DNA of 11,942 nt from NCBI GenBank assembly GCA_003562655.1, contig PWUC01000174.1, positions 1 through 11,942 of the forward strand. Direction: 5' to 3'. Below the pieces are notes generated by a model that was not told the origin of the DNA, ran no database searches, and saw nothing but the letters and a program-made list of their open reading frames with translations. Shown here in pieces: positions 1-8,700 of this stretch (position 1 is the first letter of the stretch; each line of letters opens with the position of its first letter). This DNA is from Clostridia bacterium. Lineage in GTDB: Bacteria; Bacillota_E; SLMV01; PUMD01. The translations under genes were made by a program, and so were the position numbers.

Positions 1-441
1 CATGTCGTGATGGTTTCTATACGTAAAGAGGCGTTCAACGGACAAACGATCCCATGGTCTCATAGATCCATTGTATGGCGGAGCCATCCGGTCCGTTAGG
101 CATGATCCATCCTGTATCGACCGGCGAACTGAAGCGCATGGGTTGCGGCGGCACCGCGGGATCCCCCCGGCCGTACCCACATTCGCGCCTACGCTGCATC
201 TGGATCTACGATACCATCTCCTGTCAGACCATGGAAGTCGAGTCGTTTATGATAGGCTCACCCGAAGGAGAGGGGGTGGGTCCATTGACTACCGTCCTGT
301 ACGATGGCCCGGCAATCAGGCGGGCGATGCAGCATCACTTTCCTCCGCTGGTCTTCATCATTCAGCGGCACCCACCTCAGGGTCTGTTCAGCGCCGGCCC
401 CTGAGCGGGTCAGTGGCCCCGGAGCGGGGTCGCAAGGACAA
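1..441. other. Left-edge stretch without a supported gene
   Basis: I find no convincing gene here. The first 100 bases are less GC-rich than the rest and are open in two frames that run off the edge: plus frame 1 ends at a TAG at 97-99, and a minus frame is open from about 288 to 1 with a possible ATG at 63-61 lacking a Shine-Dalgarno sequence. Neither peptide is one I recognise, and the two exclude each other. In plus frame 3, positions 243-275 encode SFMIGSPEGEG, which resembles the N-terminal signature of formylglycine-generating-enzyme (FGE-sulfatase) domains; the frame then loses any resemblance and stops at 402-404. The most economical reading is degraded intergenic or remnant DNA, possibly with the end of a gene that lies outside the window. 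Confidence 0.4.
396..431 (-). terminator. Hairpin pair downstream of the 81-residue gene
   Basis: Two GC-rich inverted repeats overlap just beyond the stop codon at 442. One pairs GGCC+CTGA (396-399, 401-404) with TCAG+GGCC (410-413, 415-418) around a 5-nt loop, with one mismatch. The other pairs 415-421 with 425-431 around the loop GAG, with one G-T pair. They share 415-418, so only one can form at a time. Neither is followed by a T-tract on the minus strand, so a role as a transcription end for the upstream genes is inferred from position alone. Confidence 0.3.
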
Positions 442-687
442 TCAACGCTCACGCTCATCCACGATTGCCTTCAGATCTCGCGCCACCTTGCCGTAGCTGC
501 CTCCAAAGCCGCGCAGCTGGGTCATCCTCATCAATGCCTCCTCCGAGAAGGCCCAGATCAATGATTCGAACAGGCGGTTCGCATCGCGCAGGTAGGTCTT
601 CCTCGTGCTCTCCTGGATCTCCCCGGCCTCGACGCGCTGCTTCAGTCTTCGGTCGAATTCGTCGAGAAGCAGTCTATACTCGGCCAT
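442..687 (-). CDS. Small helical protein, possible recombinase core-binding-like domain
   Basis: This gene encodes an 81-residue, highly charged, mostly helical protein with no signal peptide, membrane segment or cysteines. The ATG at 687-685 is preceded by AAAGGAGG with a 5-nt spacer, one of the strongest ribosome binding sites in the window, so the gene is very likely expressed despite its size. Residues 21-40 (AGEIQESTRKTYLRDANRLF) look like the start of the SAM-like core-binding domain of tyrosine recombinases, in which a spacer helix is followed by a conserved Tyr and then hydrophobic residues. No catalytic domain follows, and the resemblance is only by eye. It lies 211 bp downstream of the helicase gene on the same strand, so it may be read through from that operon and act as an accessory or regulatory factor. 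It could equally be a truncated integrase or an unrelated orphan. Its function is unknown. Confidence 0.75.
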   Translation of the reverse strand: MAEYRLLLDEFDRRLKQRVEAGEIQESTRKTYLRDANRLFESLIWAFSEEALMRMTQLRGFGGSYGKVARDLKAIVDERER

Positions 688-692
688 GATCG

Positions 693-700
693 CCTCCTTT
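693..700 (-). promoter_or_regulatory. Near-perfect ribosome binding site of the 81-residue gene
   Basis: Read on the minus strand this is AAAGGAGG, five bases (CGATC) before the ATG at 687. The full match to the 16S rRNA anti-Shine-Dalgarno sequence is the main reason to accept this short reading frame as a real gene. Confidence 0.8.
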
Positions 701-835
701 CCCAGTGCAGTCCCTGCGGTTGACGAGCAGCAGGTCGGCAGCCAGTGCCCTGTCCGACGGTCTCACGGGGCAATCGGGTCAGGGGACGGATGGGGTTACA
801 TCCCCGGTTGCGCGGTCTGCGAAACAGCTACCTTC

Positions 836-854
836 CCCCGGCAGGCACCCGGGG
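836..854 (-). terminator. Weak hairpin after the helicase gene
   Basis: CCCCGG (836-841) and CCGGGG (849-854) form a 6-bp stem with a 7-nt loop, 45 bp beyond the helicase stop codon. No T-tract follows on the minus strand, so it may stop transcription poorly, which would allow readthrough into the 81-residue gene. A second small stem (GGGG 792-795 with CCCC 802-805) lies further downstream. I see no gene in 688-898. Confidence 0.22.
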
Positions 855-898
855 AGGGTTGCCGCCCCTGCACGCCATGACCACACGGTGGGCGGGGG

Positions 899-3800
899 TC
901 ATCTCACAAGGCGCTGCAGCAGCTGCATCGGCATGCCCCGGTTGAGCTCCTCGTGGCAGTACTGGTTTCGGTAGTTCCTCAGGCACCCGTAGCAGCTGCT
1001 GTCGCCCCCGGCGCCTCCGCATTCACAGGACTCCAGGATCCCGAGGGAGGAGCGCAGCACCTGGGTGAAGACCCTCTCGTCTTTCGCGATCCGGCGAACG
1101 TGACCCGCGCCTCCGGGAACATCATCGAACAGCACCAGGGCCGGTCGCCCTGGATCTCCGTAGAAGGGATAAAGACACCCATCTAGGTCATCTCTGGCGA
1201 TGTCCAGGGCCTTACTCGCACCTTCGAGCACCGCATACAGTAGGGACTGCCAGAACCCCTCGCGGCGATCGCGGTAGTCCCCGAACCGGACCAGCAGCAC
1301 GTCGGTGGCGAACTCGTGCCCCAGGTCCAGGCGGATGAGCTTTCCCTCGCAGTTCTGTCCCCACGGAGTCTGGTGGGTCGCAGGAACCGTCTCCCCGTTC
1401 AGCACACTGAAACCGCAGCTGCGACACAGGAGGAATCCCCGCCGACCGGCCCGGTTGAGAACCGCAAGCCGTCCGTTGGATATCGCCTCTGCGTCGACGG
1501 TGATTCCGTCTCTTTGCAGGCGGAAGGCCGCCTCCTCCCGTGCGCTGCCCGCGGAACGAGAGTAGAAGGTCCTGGTGGTGTAGGTTCTGTCCGGCTGAGT
1601 CTCGCCCGGGTCCTTCGGGGAGTCCCGGCTCACGTGGAAGCCGAACTCGGGGATTACGAAGGTCCCGCGATTCGGCCCCGCGGGCTGCTCGCAGGCTGTG
1701 CACAGCTCCATCCGATCCTCGCCGGCCACCTGCTGGCGCTGAAAGTGCCCGCAGTGCTCGCAGATGACGTAGCGGTAGGTGGGCCATTCCCGCTCCGGCA
1801 GCCGCTTCAGATAGCGGCTGGTCCACAGTTTACCTCCGGCGATGACCTGACTGCTCGGAGCGTACTCCGACAGGGCGATCCTGAGGTCGCGGTTCAGCTC
1901 CAGCCGAAGGGCGGCCTGTGAGGCGTCCCTGGCACTGTTGAACAGGTGCAGCTCCACCACATCCACCGGGAACCCGTACTTGGGCAGTACATTGCGACTG
2001 GATAGGAAGCCGAGCAGGGACCGGCGCCTGATGGTACGGATCGACCGCAGGATTCCCCCATCCGGCTGCCCGTCCCTGAACCGCGCCTCCCTCGCCCGTT
2101 CCAATTCCGATATATCGCGGTAGACCTCTTCTGCAGCGAGGTGCAGGACCCCGTCCAGAAGCTGCTCTGTCCACGCCCAGTCCTCAACCCCGAGGGCGGG
2201 GTGCAGGTGCGGGGGCACGATCCGCTGCAGTATGCGCTTCAGGGAGTCCGGACGTTTTTCGAGGGATCTCCTCAGGAGGCAGGGGCCGGCTTCTGGCTCT
2301 GCATAAAAGAAGTCCTCGACCGTGCGGAACATCTCCGGGTGCTGCCTCCAGAACTCCGCGAAGGCAACCGCGTGCATGTGCCGTCGCACGATCTTCTCAT
2401 TGGAGAGTTCAAAACTGGGTGGGGTGATCTGTCCCGCGACCATGCGGGTGGGATCCTCAAAATAGCTCAGGTCGTGGGAACGCCGCTGACAGTATGTGAG
2501 GGAGAAGGCTGTGGCCTCGCTTCTTCTGCCCGCCCTTCCCGCCCTCTGCGCGTAGTTGGCGGGGGTGGGGGGGACATTGCGCATGAACACCGATTCCAGG
2601 TCGCCCACATCCACGCCGAGCTCGAAGGTGGTCGAGCAGCTGAGAACATTGACCGTTCCCCTGCTGAAGGCCGTCTGCAGCTCGGCTGCGGCCCCGCTCT
2701 GCAGCTGGGCGGTGTGTTCGGCCGCCTCCAGTTTCATCGGCTTCAGACCGAGGTAGAGCTTGCGGTAGTGGTTGTCGCCGAACAGTTCACCGGGGGAGCA
2801 TCGATGCAGGGTTCCGTCGCAGCGGTAGGTGGGGCAGGTCCCCCTCAGGTTGAGCAGGGTCAGCTTGTGGCAGTGGTCGCACCGGTACCACTGGATATCG
2901 GAATCCACGGCGGCCGGCTCGATCTCCCAGCGGTCGTGTTTCATGCGGTACGTGGTGCCCTCGCCGGATTCTGTGTGGGAGGCAAAGAACCCCTCCCATG
3001 GAGGCTGCATGAGGGTCCTATCCCATATGTTCTGCAGGAGCTGGCGGCACTGCGCCGGGCAGACCCCGGGCAGGTTCCGCTCTGAGAACCTCAGGAGGAA
3101 GTCCAGTCTGCTGTTGGAGTATCTTTCGGCGGGCACCCAACTGTGGATGTGTCTTGCCGCATTGGACCTGCTGCCCCGGAAACTGTTGATGTAGTTTCTG
3201 GGCGAAAAGACCCTGTCGGCCGCCCGAACCCCGGTGGGAAGGGTGGTGGCCGCGTACCTTCTGAAGCTCCACAACAGGATCTGGTACAGGGTCCACACCT
3301 CGTCGCCGGTGAGGCCCCAGGGCTGTCCCAGAAGAGGTGGAGGTGGTCTCCAGCCATCGGGGCGGGCGATGGAGAAACCGAGAAGGCCCAGCTGCTCGAG
3401 GCTGTTCCGACGGTCGATCTCCAGCAGCTCATACAGGACCCACCGCCAGGCCTCATCCTCGTACTCCGCGGGGCCCATGCCGGGAGAGAGGTCCATGTCC
3501 TGCATCCGGCCGCTGAGCCGTCGCACCAGGCTGATCAGCCTCCAGCGCCTCTCAAGCAGCGTGTCCCGGTCCTGCCGCAGCACCTCGATGATCAGTCGCC
3601 GCCGCAGCATCCTGGAGAAGCTGCTCTTCAGGTAGGGGGCGAAGAAGGCCGCGTCCCTGCGACTGTCGGAGAAGATCAGGAGCTTGCGGGTCTTATCCCC
3701 GGCCGCACCGGCCGCCACCTCGGCCGTCGCCCAGTCGTCGGATGGATCCTGCCGGTTTAGGTCTCGCGGGGGGTCCGCCTTCACTTCCCGCTCGGGCAGC

Positions 3801-5764
3801 TTCTGGTACAGCGAGGTGGTCAGCACACTGGCAACGGCGTCTCGCCCGGTCAGAAAGCGCCTGGAGATGCCGGCATTGGACCTGCTCCGGCAGCCCGGAC
3901 AGACGTGCACCCTGCCGCGCCTGGTCGTCGCCCGGATGACCCGGTGCTGATACTCCGCCGGACAGCCGCAGGTGAACGATACGGACCTCTCGGCGGCGAT
4001 TGCTCCGCAGCGGGCGCAGATCCGGTGGATGTCCTCGGACCGGTCAGAGGACGTTCCGCCGCAGTCGACGATCTCGTCTTCGTTGTCAGGTACCTCGCCC
4101 GGATCGTCCTCCAGTAAAAGGTAGTGTTGAAGATTTCCGGGGTCCTCGAAGTATTTCAGCCCCGGATGCCGCAGTCGCCTCCCATCGCCCTCTTCTCGCA
4201 GCTCCCCCAGAAGAAAGAGGCCGCCGCACCCCTGACAGGAGGCGATCTCAAAGACGGGATAGCGCCGGCCCTCCTCCTCGATCCATTCCCTGCGCCTCAG
4301 GTAGAGCCTGCGCTGGGGCGCCAGGCTCAGATAGGCGCCCTCGATGGCGCGCACAAACAGATGATACCGGGCCGGCAGCAGGGGCATCTCGCCGTCCTCC
4401 GTCCGCGCCCTGGACGCGAGATCCACCAGGGAGCTCAGGGTCTCGGGGCCCCGGGGCGAGCCCGCAAACAGGGAGTGGACGAGGTCGTCGAAATACGCCG
4501 GTCCGCTGTCGAGAAGGTGTCTGAGGTCGGAGAGATTCTCGTCTCCCCGCAGGAGATGATAGAGAAACCGGTTGAGTCTGCCGCGGCTCTGATCGTGGGC
4601 GCGGTGCAGGACCTCATCGGGGACTCCGCTGCGGGAGGCTGCTGCGATGGCCTCCCCTATTGCCCCCTCGTCGCCGTCGCCGCGGGAAACGATCCTGGAG
4701 AGCTCTCTGTACAGGTGGCGCCCCGGCGGACGTCCCCAGAGATCATCACCGGTCGCCGCCACGGGCCTGCGCACCGCTGCGACCACATCCTGAGAGGTCG
4801 GATCCTCTGGATCCCAGGAGAACTCCTCGGTGAACAGACTGGACGCGAAGCGAGCGATGCCCGGAAAGTCCCGCTCTCCCCGTCCCAGGGTCGCGCTGGT
4901 CGCGATGCACTGCAGCCGCCCCTCCTCGCTTTCGGTCACCCTGTCCCTGAGCCTCCGCAGCAGCATGGACATCTCGATTCCCCGGGCCCCACTGTAGGTG
5001 TGGGCCTCGTCCAGGACGATGAACTTCCAGTGGCGGGCGGAATGCCCGTCGAAAAATGCAGTGTCCCGGGGGCGCATCAGGAGATACTCCAGCATGGCAT
5101 AGTTGGTCAGCAGGATGTGGGGCGGGGTCCTCCGCATCTGGTCCCGGGACACCAGCTCGTTGGACAGGGGTTGTGTGCCGAACATCCCGACGTGAAGGTC
5201 CCTGGCTTCACCCTCGGTCTCACGGGTCTCCCCGGTGTAGCGTCCGAAGGTGATGTCGGGGCAGTCCTGCAGCAGCGTGCGCATGCGCTTGAGCTGATCG
5301 TTGGCCAGGGCGTTCATGGGATACAGAAGGAGGGCCCGCACGCCGGGGCCGAGTGCTGCCGCCTCCCGCTGCCGGAGAATGTGATTGACAATGGGCACCA
5401 GGAAGGCCTCGGTCTTTCCGCTTCCCGTCCCCGTGGACACCACCACGTTGCGCTGCTGCTGTACCAGCTTGCGGATGGCCGCCTCCTGATGTACGTAGAG
5501 GGGTCTCTGGAGGGGCAGTTCCCGGGGATTGAGCGCCCTCATCCCTCGCGACAGCACACCCTCATCGATGAGGTGCTGCAGACTGCTTCCCGTTTCGAAG
5601 GGCGGGGTGGCCTCCAGCAGCGGCCCCTTCACGAAGTTGCCCCGCTCCAGCTCCTGCCTGAAGGCGGCCTGAAGGTCCTGATTCTTCAGCCCGAAGGTGG
5701 TGGTCAGATACCTCAGGTAGTCCTGGCGTATGGCGCGGGTCGTGCTCACGGGATCGAGGGACAT
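899..5764 (-). CDS. druE: DUF1998-type superfamily 2 helicase, DruE-like (Druantia type III)
   Basis: This gene encodes a 1621-residue ATP-dependent nucleic acid helicase or translocase, presumably cytosolic. Seen directly: a Q-motif-like HQ at 92-93, Walker A GTGSGKT at 112-118, LYPMNALANDQ near 147-157, DEAH at 252-255, SAT at 290-292, the second RecA lobe from about 694 (KLLIFSDSRRDAAFF), motif V near 1041-1058 and motif VI QRAGRAGRR at 1073-1081. Between the lobes lie zinc-ribbon-like pairs C510/C513, C583/C586, C599/C601 and C622/C625; a further insertion within lobe 2 carries C962/C965, C977 and C982. The C-terminal half has C1335/C1338, C1355/C1358, C1447/C1450, LFDDVPGGAGH at 1545-1555 and a final cluster C1580, C1582, C1591, C1594, C1603, typical of DUF1998 (MrfA, DrmB and DruE relatives). 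The frame stays open to 5965, but the ATG at 5764 is chosen because GAGGAG precedes it by 7 nt. It lies 13 bp after the DruH-like gene and is probably coupled to it. The helicase class is certain; DruE is inferred from size and partner. DISARM- or Dpd-like helicases are the main alternatives. Confidence 0.88.
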   Translation of the reverse strand: MSLDPVSTTRAIRQDYLRYLTTTFGLKNQDLQAAFRQELERGNFVKGPLLEATPPFETGSSLQHLIDEGVLSRGMRALNPRELPLQRPLYVHQEAAIRKLVQQQRNVVVSTGTGSGKTEAFLVPIVNHILRQREAAALGPGVRALLLYPMNALANDQLKRMRTLLQDCPDITFGRYTGETRETEGEARDLHVGMFGTQPLSNELVSRDQMRRTPPHILLTNYAMLEYLLMRPRDTAFFDGHSARHWKFIVLDEAHTYSGARGIEMSMLLRRLRDRVTESEEGRLQCIATSATLGRGERDFPGIARFASSLFTEEFSWDPEDPTSQDVVAAVRRPVAATGDDLWGRPPGRHLYRELSRIVSRGDGDEGAIGEAIAAASRSGVPDEVLHRAHDQSRGRLNRFLYHLLRGDENLSDLRHLLDSGPAYFDDLVHSLFAGSPRGPETLSSLVDLASRARTEDGEMPLLPARYHLFVRAIEGAYLSLAPQRRLYLRRREWIEEEGRRYPVFEIASCQGCGGLFLLGELREEGDGRRLRHPGLKYFEDPGNLQHYLLLEDDPGEVPDNEDEIVDCGGTSSDRSEDIHRICARCGAIAAERSVSFTCGCPAEYQHRVIRATTRRGRVHVCPGCRSRSNAGISRRFLTGRDAVASVLTTSLYQKLPEREVKADPPRDLNRQDPSDDWATAEVAAGAAGDKTRKLLIFSDSRRDAAFFAPYLKSSFSRMLRRRLIIEVLRQDRDTLLERRWRLISLVRRLSGRMQDMDLSPGMGPAEYEDEAWRWVLYELLEIDRRNSLEQLGLLGFSIARPDGWRPPPPLLGQPWGLTGDEVWTLYQILLWSFRRYAATTLPTGVRAADRVFSPRNYINSFRGSRSNAARHIHSWVPAERYSNSRLDFLLRFSERNLPGVCPAQCRQLLQNIWDRTLMQPPWEGFFASHTESGEGTTYRMKHDRWEIEPAAVDSDIQWYRCDHCHKLTLLNLRGTCPTYRCDGTLHRCSPGELFGDNHYRKLYLGLKPMKLEAAEHTAQLQSGAAAELQTAFSRGTVNVLSCSTTFELGVDVGDLESVFMRNVPPTPANYAQRAGRAGRRSEATAFSLTYCQRRSHDLSYFEDPTRMVAGQITPPSFELSNEKIVRRHMHAVAFAEFWRQHPEMFRTVEDFFYAEPEAGPCLLRRSLEKRPDSLKRILQRIVPPHLHPALGVEDWAWTEQLLDGVLHLAAEEVYRDISELERAREARFRDGQPDGGILRSIRTIRRRSLLGFLSSRNVLPKYGFPVDVVELHLFNSARDASQAALRLELNRDLRIALSEYAPSSQVIAGGKLWTSRYLKRLPEREWPTYRYVICEHCGHFQRQQVAGEDRMELCTACEQPAGPNRGTFVIPEFGFHVSRDSPKDPGETQPDRTYTTRTFYSRSAGSAREEAAFRLQRDGITVDAEAISNGRLAVLNRAGRRGFLLCRSCGFSVLNGETVPATHQTPWGQNCEGKLIRLDLGHEFATDVLLVRFGDYRDRREGFWQSLLYAVLEGASKALDIARDDLDGCLYPFYGDPGRPALVLFDDVPGGAGHVRRIAKDERVFTQVLRSSLGILESCECGGAGGDSSCYGCLRNYRNQYCHEELNRGMPMQLLQRLVR

Positions 5765-5771
5765 GGCCGTT

Positions 5772-5777
5772 CTCCTC
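5772..5777 (-). promoter_or_regulatory. Helicase ribosome binding site abutting the upstream stop codon
   Basis: The minus strand reads TGA GAGGAG AACGGCC ATG. The stop of the upstream gene (5780-5778) directly abuts the GAGGAG, and seven bases separate that from the helicase ATG at 5764. This arrangement favours translational coupling, and it fixes the start of the helicase at 5764 rather than at the upstream in-frame starts that overlap the preceding gene. Confidence 0.75.
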
Positions 5778-8700
5778 TCACTTTGCGTATGCAATGTACA
5801 GGTCGTGGATCTGCAGTGAGCTGCTGTGACCCCGGAGCATCTCCTTTTGTTGATCCTCCTGGGCCCAGAACAGCAGCTTGCAGGCGCGGCAGAAGATTGC
5901 CCCGTCGCCGTCGGCATCCTCCGCTGCGGTGATCCAACCGTCGGCGATCTCGAGTTTGACCGCATTGGCGGGCTGCTGAAACCCGGCGTAGGCCCTGCCG
6001 TGGACGGACAGCTCGCCCACGTACCAGCCCTCGTGCTTCTGGCGGATTTCTCCCCCCAGATCCTCCACGGGCGTGTTCTGGTTTATGATCCGCCCGAGCA
6101 CCCGGATGCTGTAGGTTGGCTCGAGGACATGCTCCCCGGCCCCTCGCCTTCCCGGGTGTACCGCACGCATCTCGATGCAGTCGCCCGTGGCCAGCTCCTC
6201 CGGGGGGCGGATCCGTACATCCAAGGCGCTCGGCGAGCCGTCCGTCGGGTAGCGAGCCTCGGGGGGTAGTGCCCCCCATTCGTCATCCTCCAGGGCTGCA
6301 GCTTCCACGCGGTATTCGCCCGGGGAGATCGACCCCTGCAGATCGAGGACCATCTCCTGCAGTCCCCTCTCGACCGGTACCTCAGTCACCAGTTTCTCGG
6401 AGCGCCGGTGCCACAGGCGGACCACCCGCCGATCTGCCCGTCCGGCCTCCTCGTCCCAGCTCACCTGCAGGACGGTTGCGGTTCCCTCATCCACCTGCAC
6501 GCATCGGAGGTGCTTCGCCTCCCACCGGGTCCTTACTGAAAAGATCTCTGTGCCGTCCCGCAGGGCGGGACTGTCGGCACGGCTGACGCTGAGGTCGAAG
6601 CCGACTACCGGGGCGTCGGCCTCCCGGAGACTGTCGGCAAAGGCGGACAGTTCGAATTCGCCCCGTCCATCGAGCAACCTCTCCGCGAGGGCCTGTCGCG
6701 CCTCGCGCAGGGTCAGACGGGCCCGGCCGGAAATGGATGCGGGCAGTTGCACGAACACGGTTGCGCCATCCAGGTCGTTGCCCCACAGCTCTTCGGTGGT
6801 ATCTCTCCAGCTGACATCGTCTTCATCAGATCCTTTGAGGCCCCATCTGATCCGGGGAACGCTGATGGCGAAGGGAAACTCCCGGTCCTCCCAGCGGAGG
6901 AGTCCGTTGACCGTCCCCTGGGAGCGGTTGACCCCGACGTCCATCACGGTGCGCCCGGAGTCCCGGTGCACTTCCCGGACCTCCGTCCTGTCGGCCAACT
7001 CCACAGTGAGGCGCTCATCAGTAGTGATCTTCAGCCCGTATGCCTCCCGGGAAGAGGCGGGTACGTACAGCGGCTCATCAAATTCGAAACCCAGCCCGCC
7101 GGCGGTGCAGAAACCGAGGGTATCGACCCACTGCCCTCCCCGGTGGATCCTCACCCTGAACCTTTCCAGCAGATGTGGATCCGTCCAGGGCTTCAGGGGG
7201 ATCCGGGCCGCCCCTCCCTCGGGGCAGTATGAGCCTCGACCCTCCTCCACCAGCTGCGCCGGGCTCAGCGTCACCGGGCTGTCTCCGGACGGGATGATGG
7301 ACAGGTCCCACAGGTTCAGGTCCTCGGGATCTGCTGCCGGGATCTGCAGATGGGGCGTCTCTTCTGTGTATACGGGTTCACTCTCGCAGCGGATGCCTTC
7401 AAGCTTGCTCCCGCCGCGCAGCTGGACAGCTGCCCGATCCCGACCCTGCACCAGGGGGATGGTGTGCATCTCGCCTCCCGTGCCTTCCAGCTCCACCACC
7501 TCGGCATCCGCTGCGTCGATATCATAATAGTGATAGCCGCTCCACTCCCCCGACAGGGCGCCCTCGGCGATGACTCTGGGGCGCACGGGGGACCAGTCCC
7601 CGGGAAGCACCATCCACATCCTCTCGGGCGCCAGATCCTCCCGCAGATAGCGACCGTCGGGGTGAGAGAAGGCCGCCCACGGAGCGGAGACGGACAGCTC
7701 CCAGCCGGCCAGTTCGCCCCGTTCATCTCGCAGACTGAAGGCGTACGGGGAGGCCCCGGGAGGCAGGGAGATCGTGCACTCCTCTGTGACCAGAAGGGAT
7801 CCCTCCCTGAAGACTTCGAGGGGGATTGCGAGCGAGTGATCGCCGGCGCTGAGGTGAAGACGGACACCGGGGGTTTCGGAACGCCCCCTGAAGCGCTGGG
7901 CGGGAAAGAGAGCTGCGATCTGGGCGGTTTCGGGGAGGAAGCGGATTCGGGGCGACGCCAGTCGGTTCTGCAGGGCGAACTCCTTCACCACGCGCGGCGG
8001 CAGGGCCGGAGTGGGTGCCTCACCTCCCACGAGGCGGTGAGTCTCCTGCAGGAAACGCTCAGCGACGGTCTCACCGCCCAGGATGAAGCGCTGCACCGGG
8101 TGGCTGCGATGCCGGAGGGGGCAGCTGTAGGTCGTGAGCCAGTGACGTTTTGCCTGCAGATCATCCTCGAGACTTCTCATCTGGGCCAGGCCGTCCTGCA
8201 CCTCGGATGCGATGTCAGACCGTCCCTTTCCCGCCCCGGTCTGTCGTCTGTGCAGGGCGATGAGGCGGTCATCGAGACGGCCCCGGAGTTCATCCACCAG
8301 GGATGAATCCTGCCTGAATGCGCGCAGCACCTCGAGTCCCCCCACGAAGTCTCCGTCACCGATGGTGCTGACCTGCGAATGAACCGCCTCTTTCTCCCGC
8401 AGAAGTACTGCGCGTCGCCGCTGCAGCTCATGGAGGCGGGGACCGACCTGCTCCTGCAGCCGACGATCTGCTGTTGCGGCGATCTGACTGCGGGATTCCG
8501 CGTCCAGGAGGTGGGCCGCCATGTGTTCGATCATCTGCTCCGCAGTTGCGCTCTCAGCGGGCTCCAGACCGGCAGCCCGCGCCGTCTCTGCGACCTCTTC
8601 CTGCACGACGCCGAGCCGGCCTCTCAATTCCTCCAGCGCGTCCATTCCCTCCTGCAGTGACCCGTGGGTCTCGAGTGCAGATCTCAGCCGGTGGAGGGCT

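Noticed and set aside
2141..3085. 314-codon plus-strand open frame opposite the helicase C-terminal half
   Set aside because: Shadow of the DUF1998 and motif VI region; no ribosome binding site and no recognisable domain.
4124..5932. 602-codon open frame on the plus strand, opposite the helicase gene
   Set aside because: It is antisense to a gene with unambiguous helicase motifs; long antisense frames are expected in GC-rich coding DNA. The peptide is low-complexity, rich in Gly, Pro and His, with no family resemblance.
5765..5965. 67-residue N-terminal extension of the helicase frame
   Set aside because: It lies almost wholly inside the 3' end of the upstream gene and its composition is Arg/Ser/Cys-rich and unlike a protein domain; the ATG at 5764 has a clear ribosome binding site.
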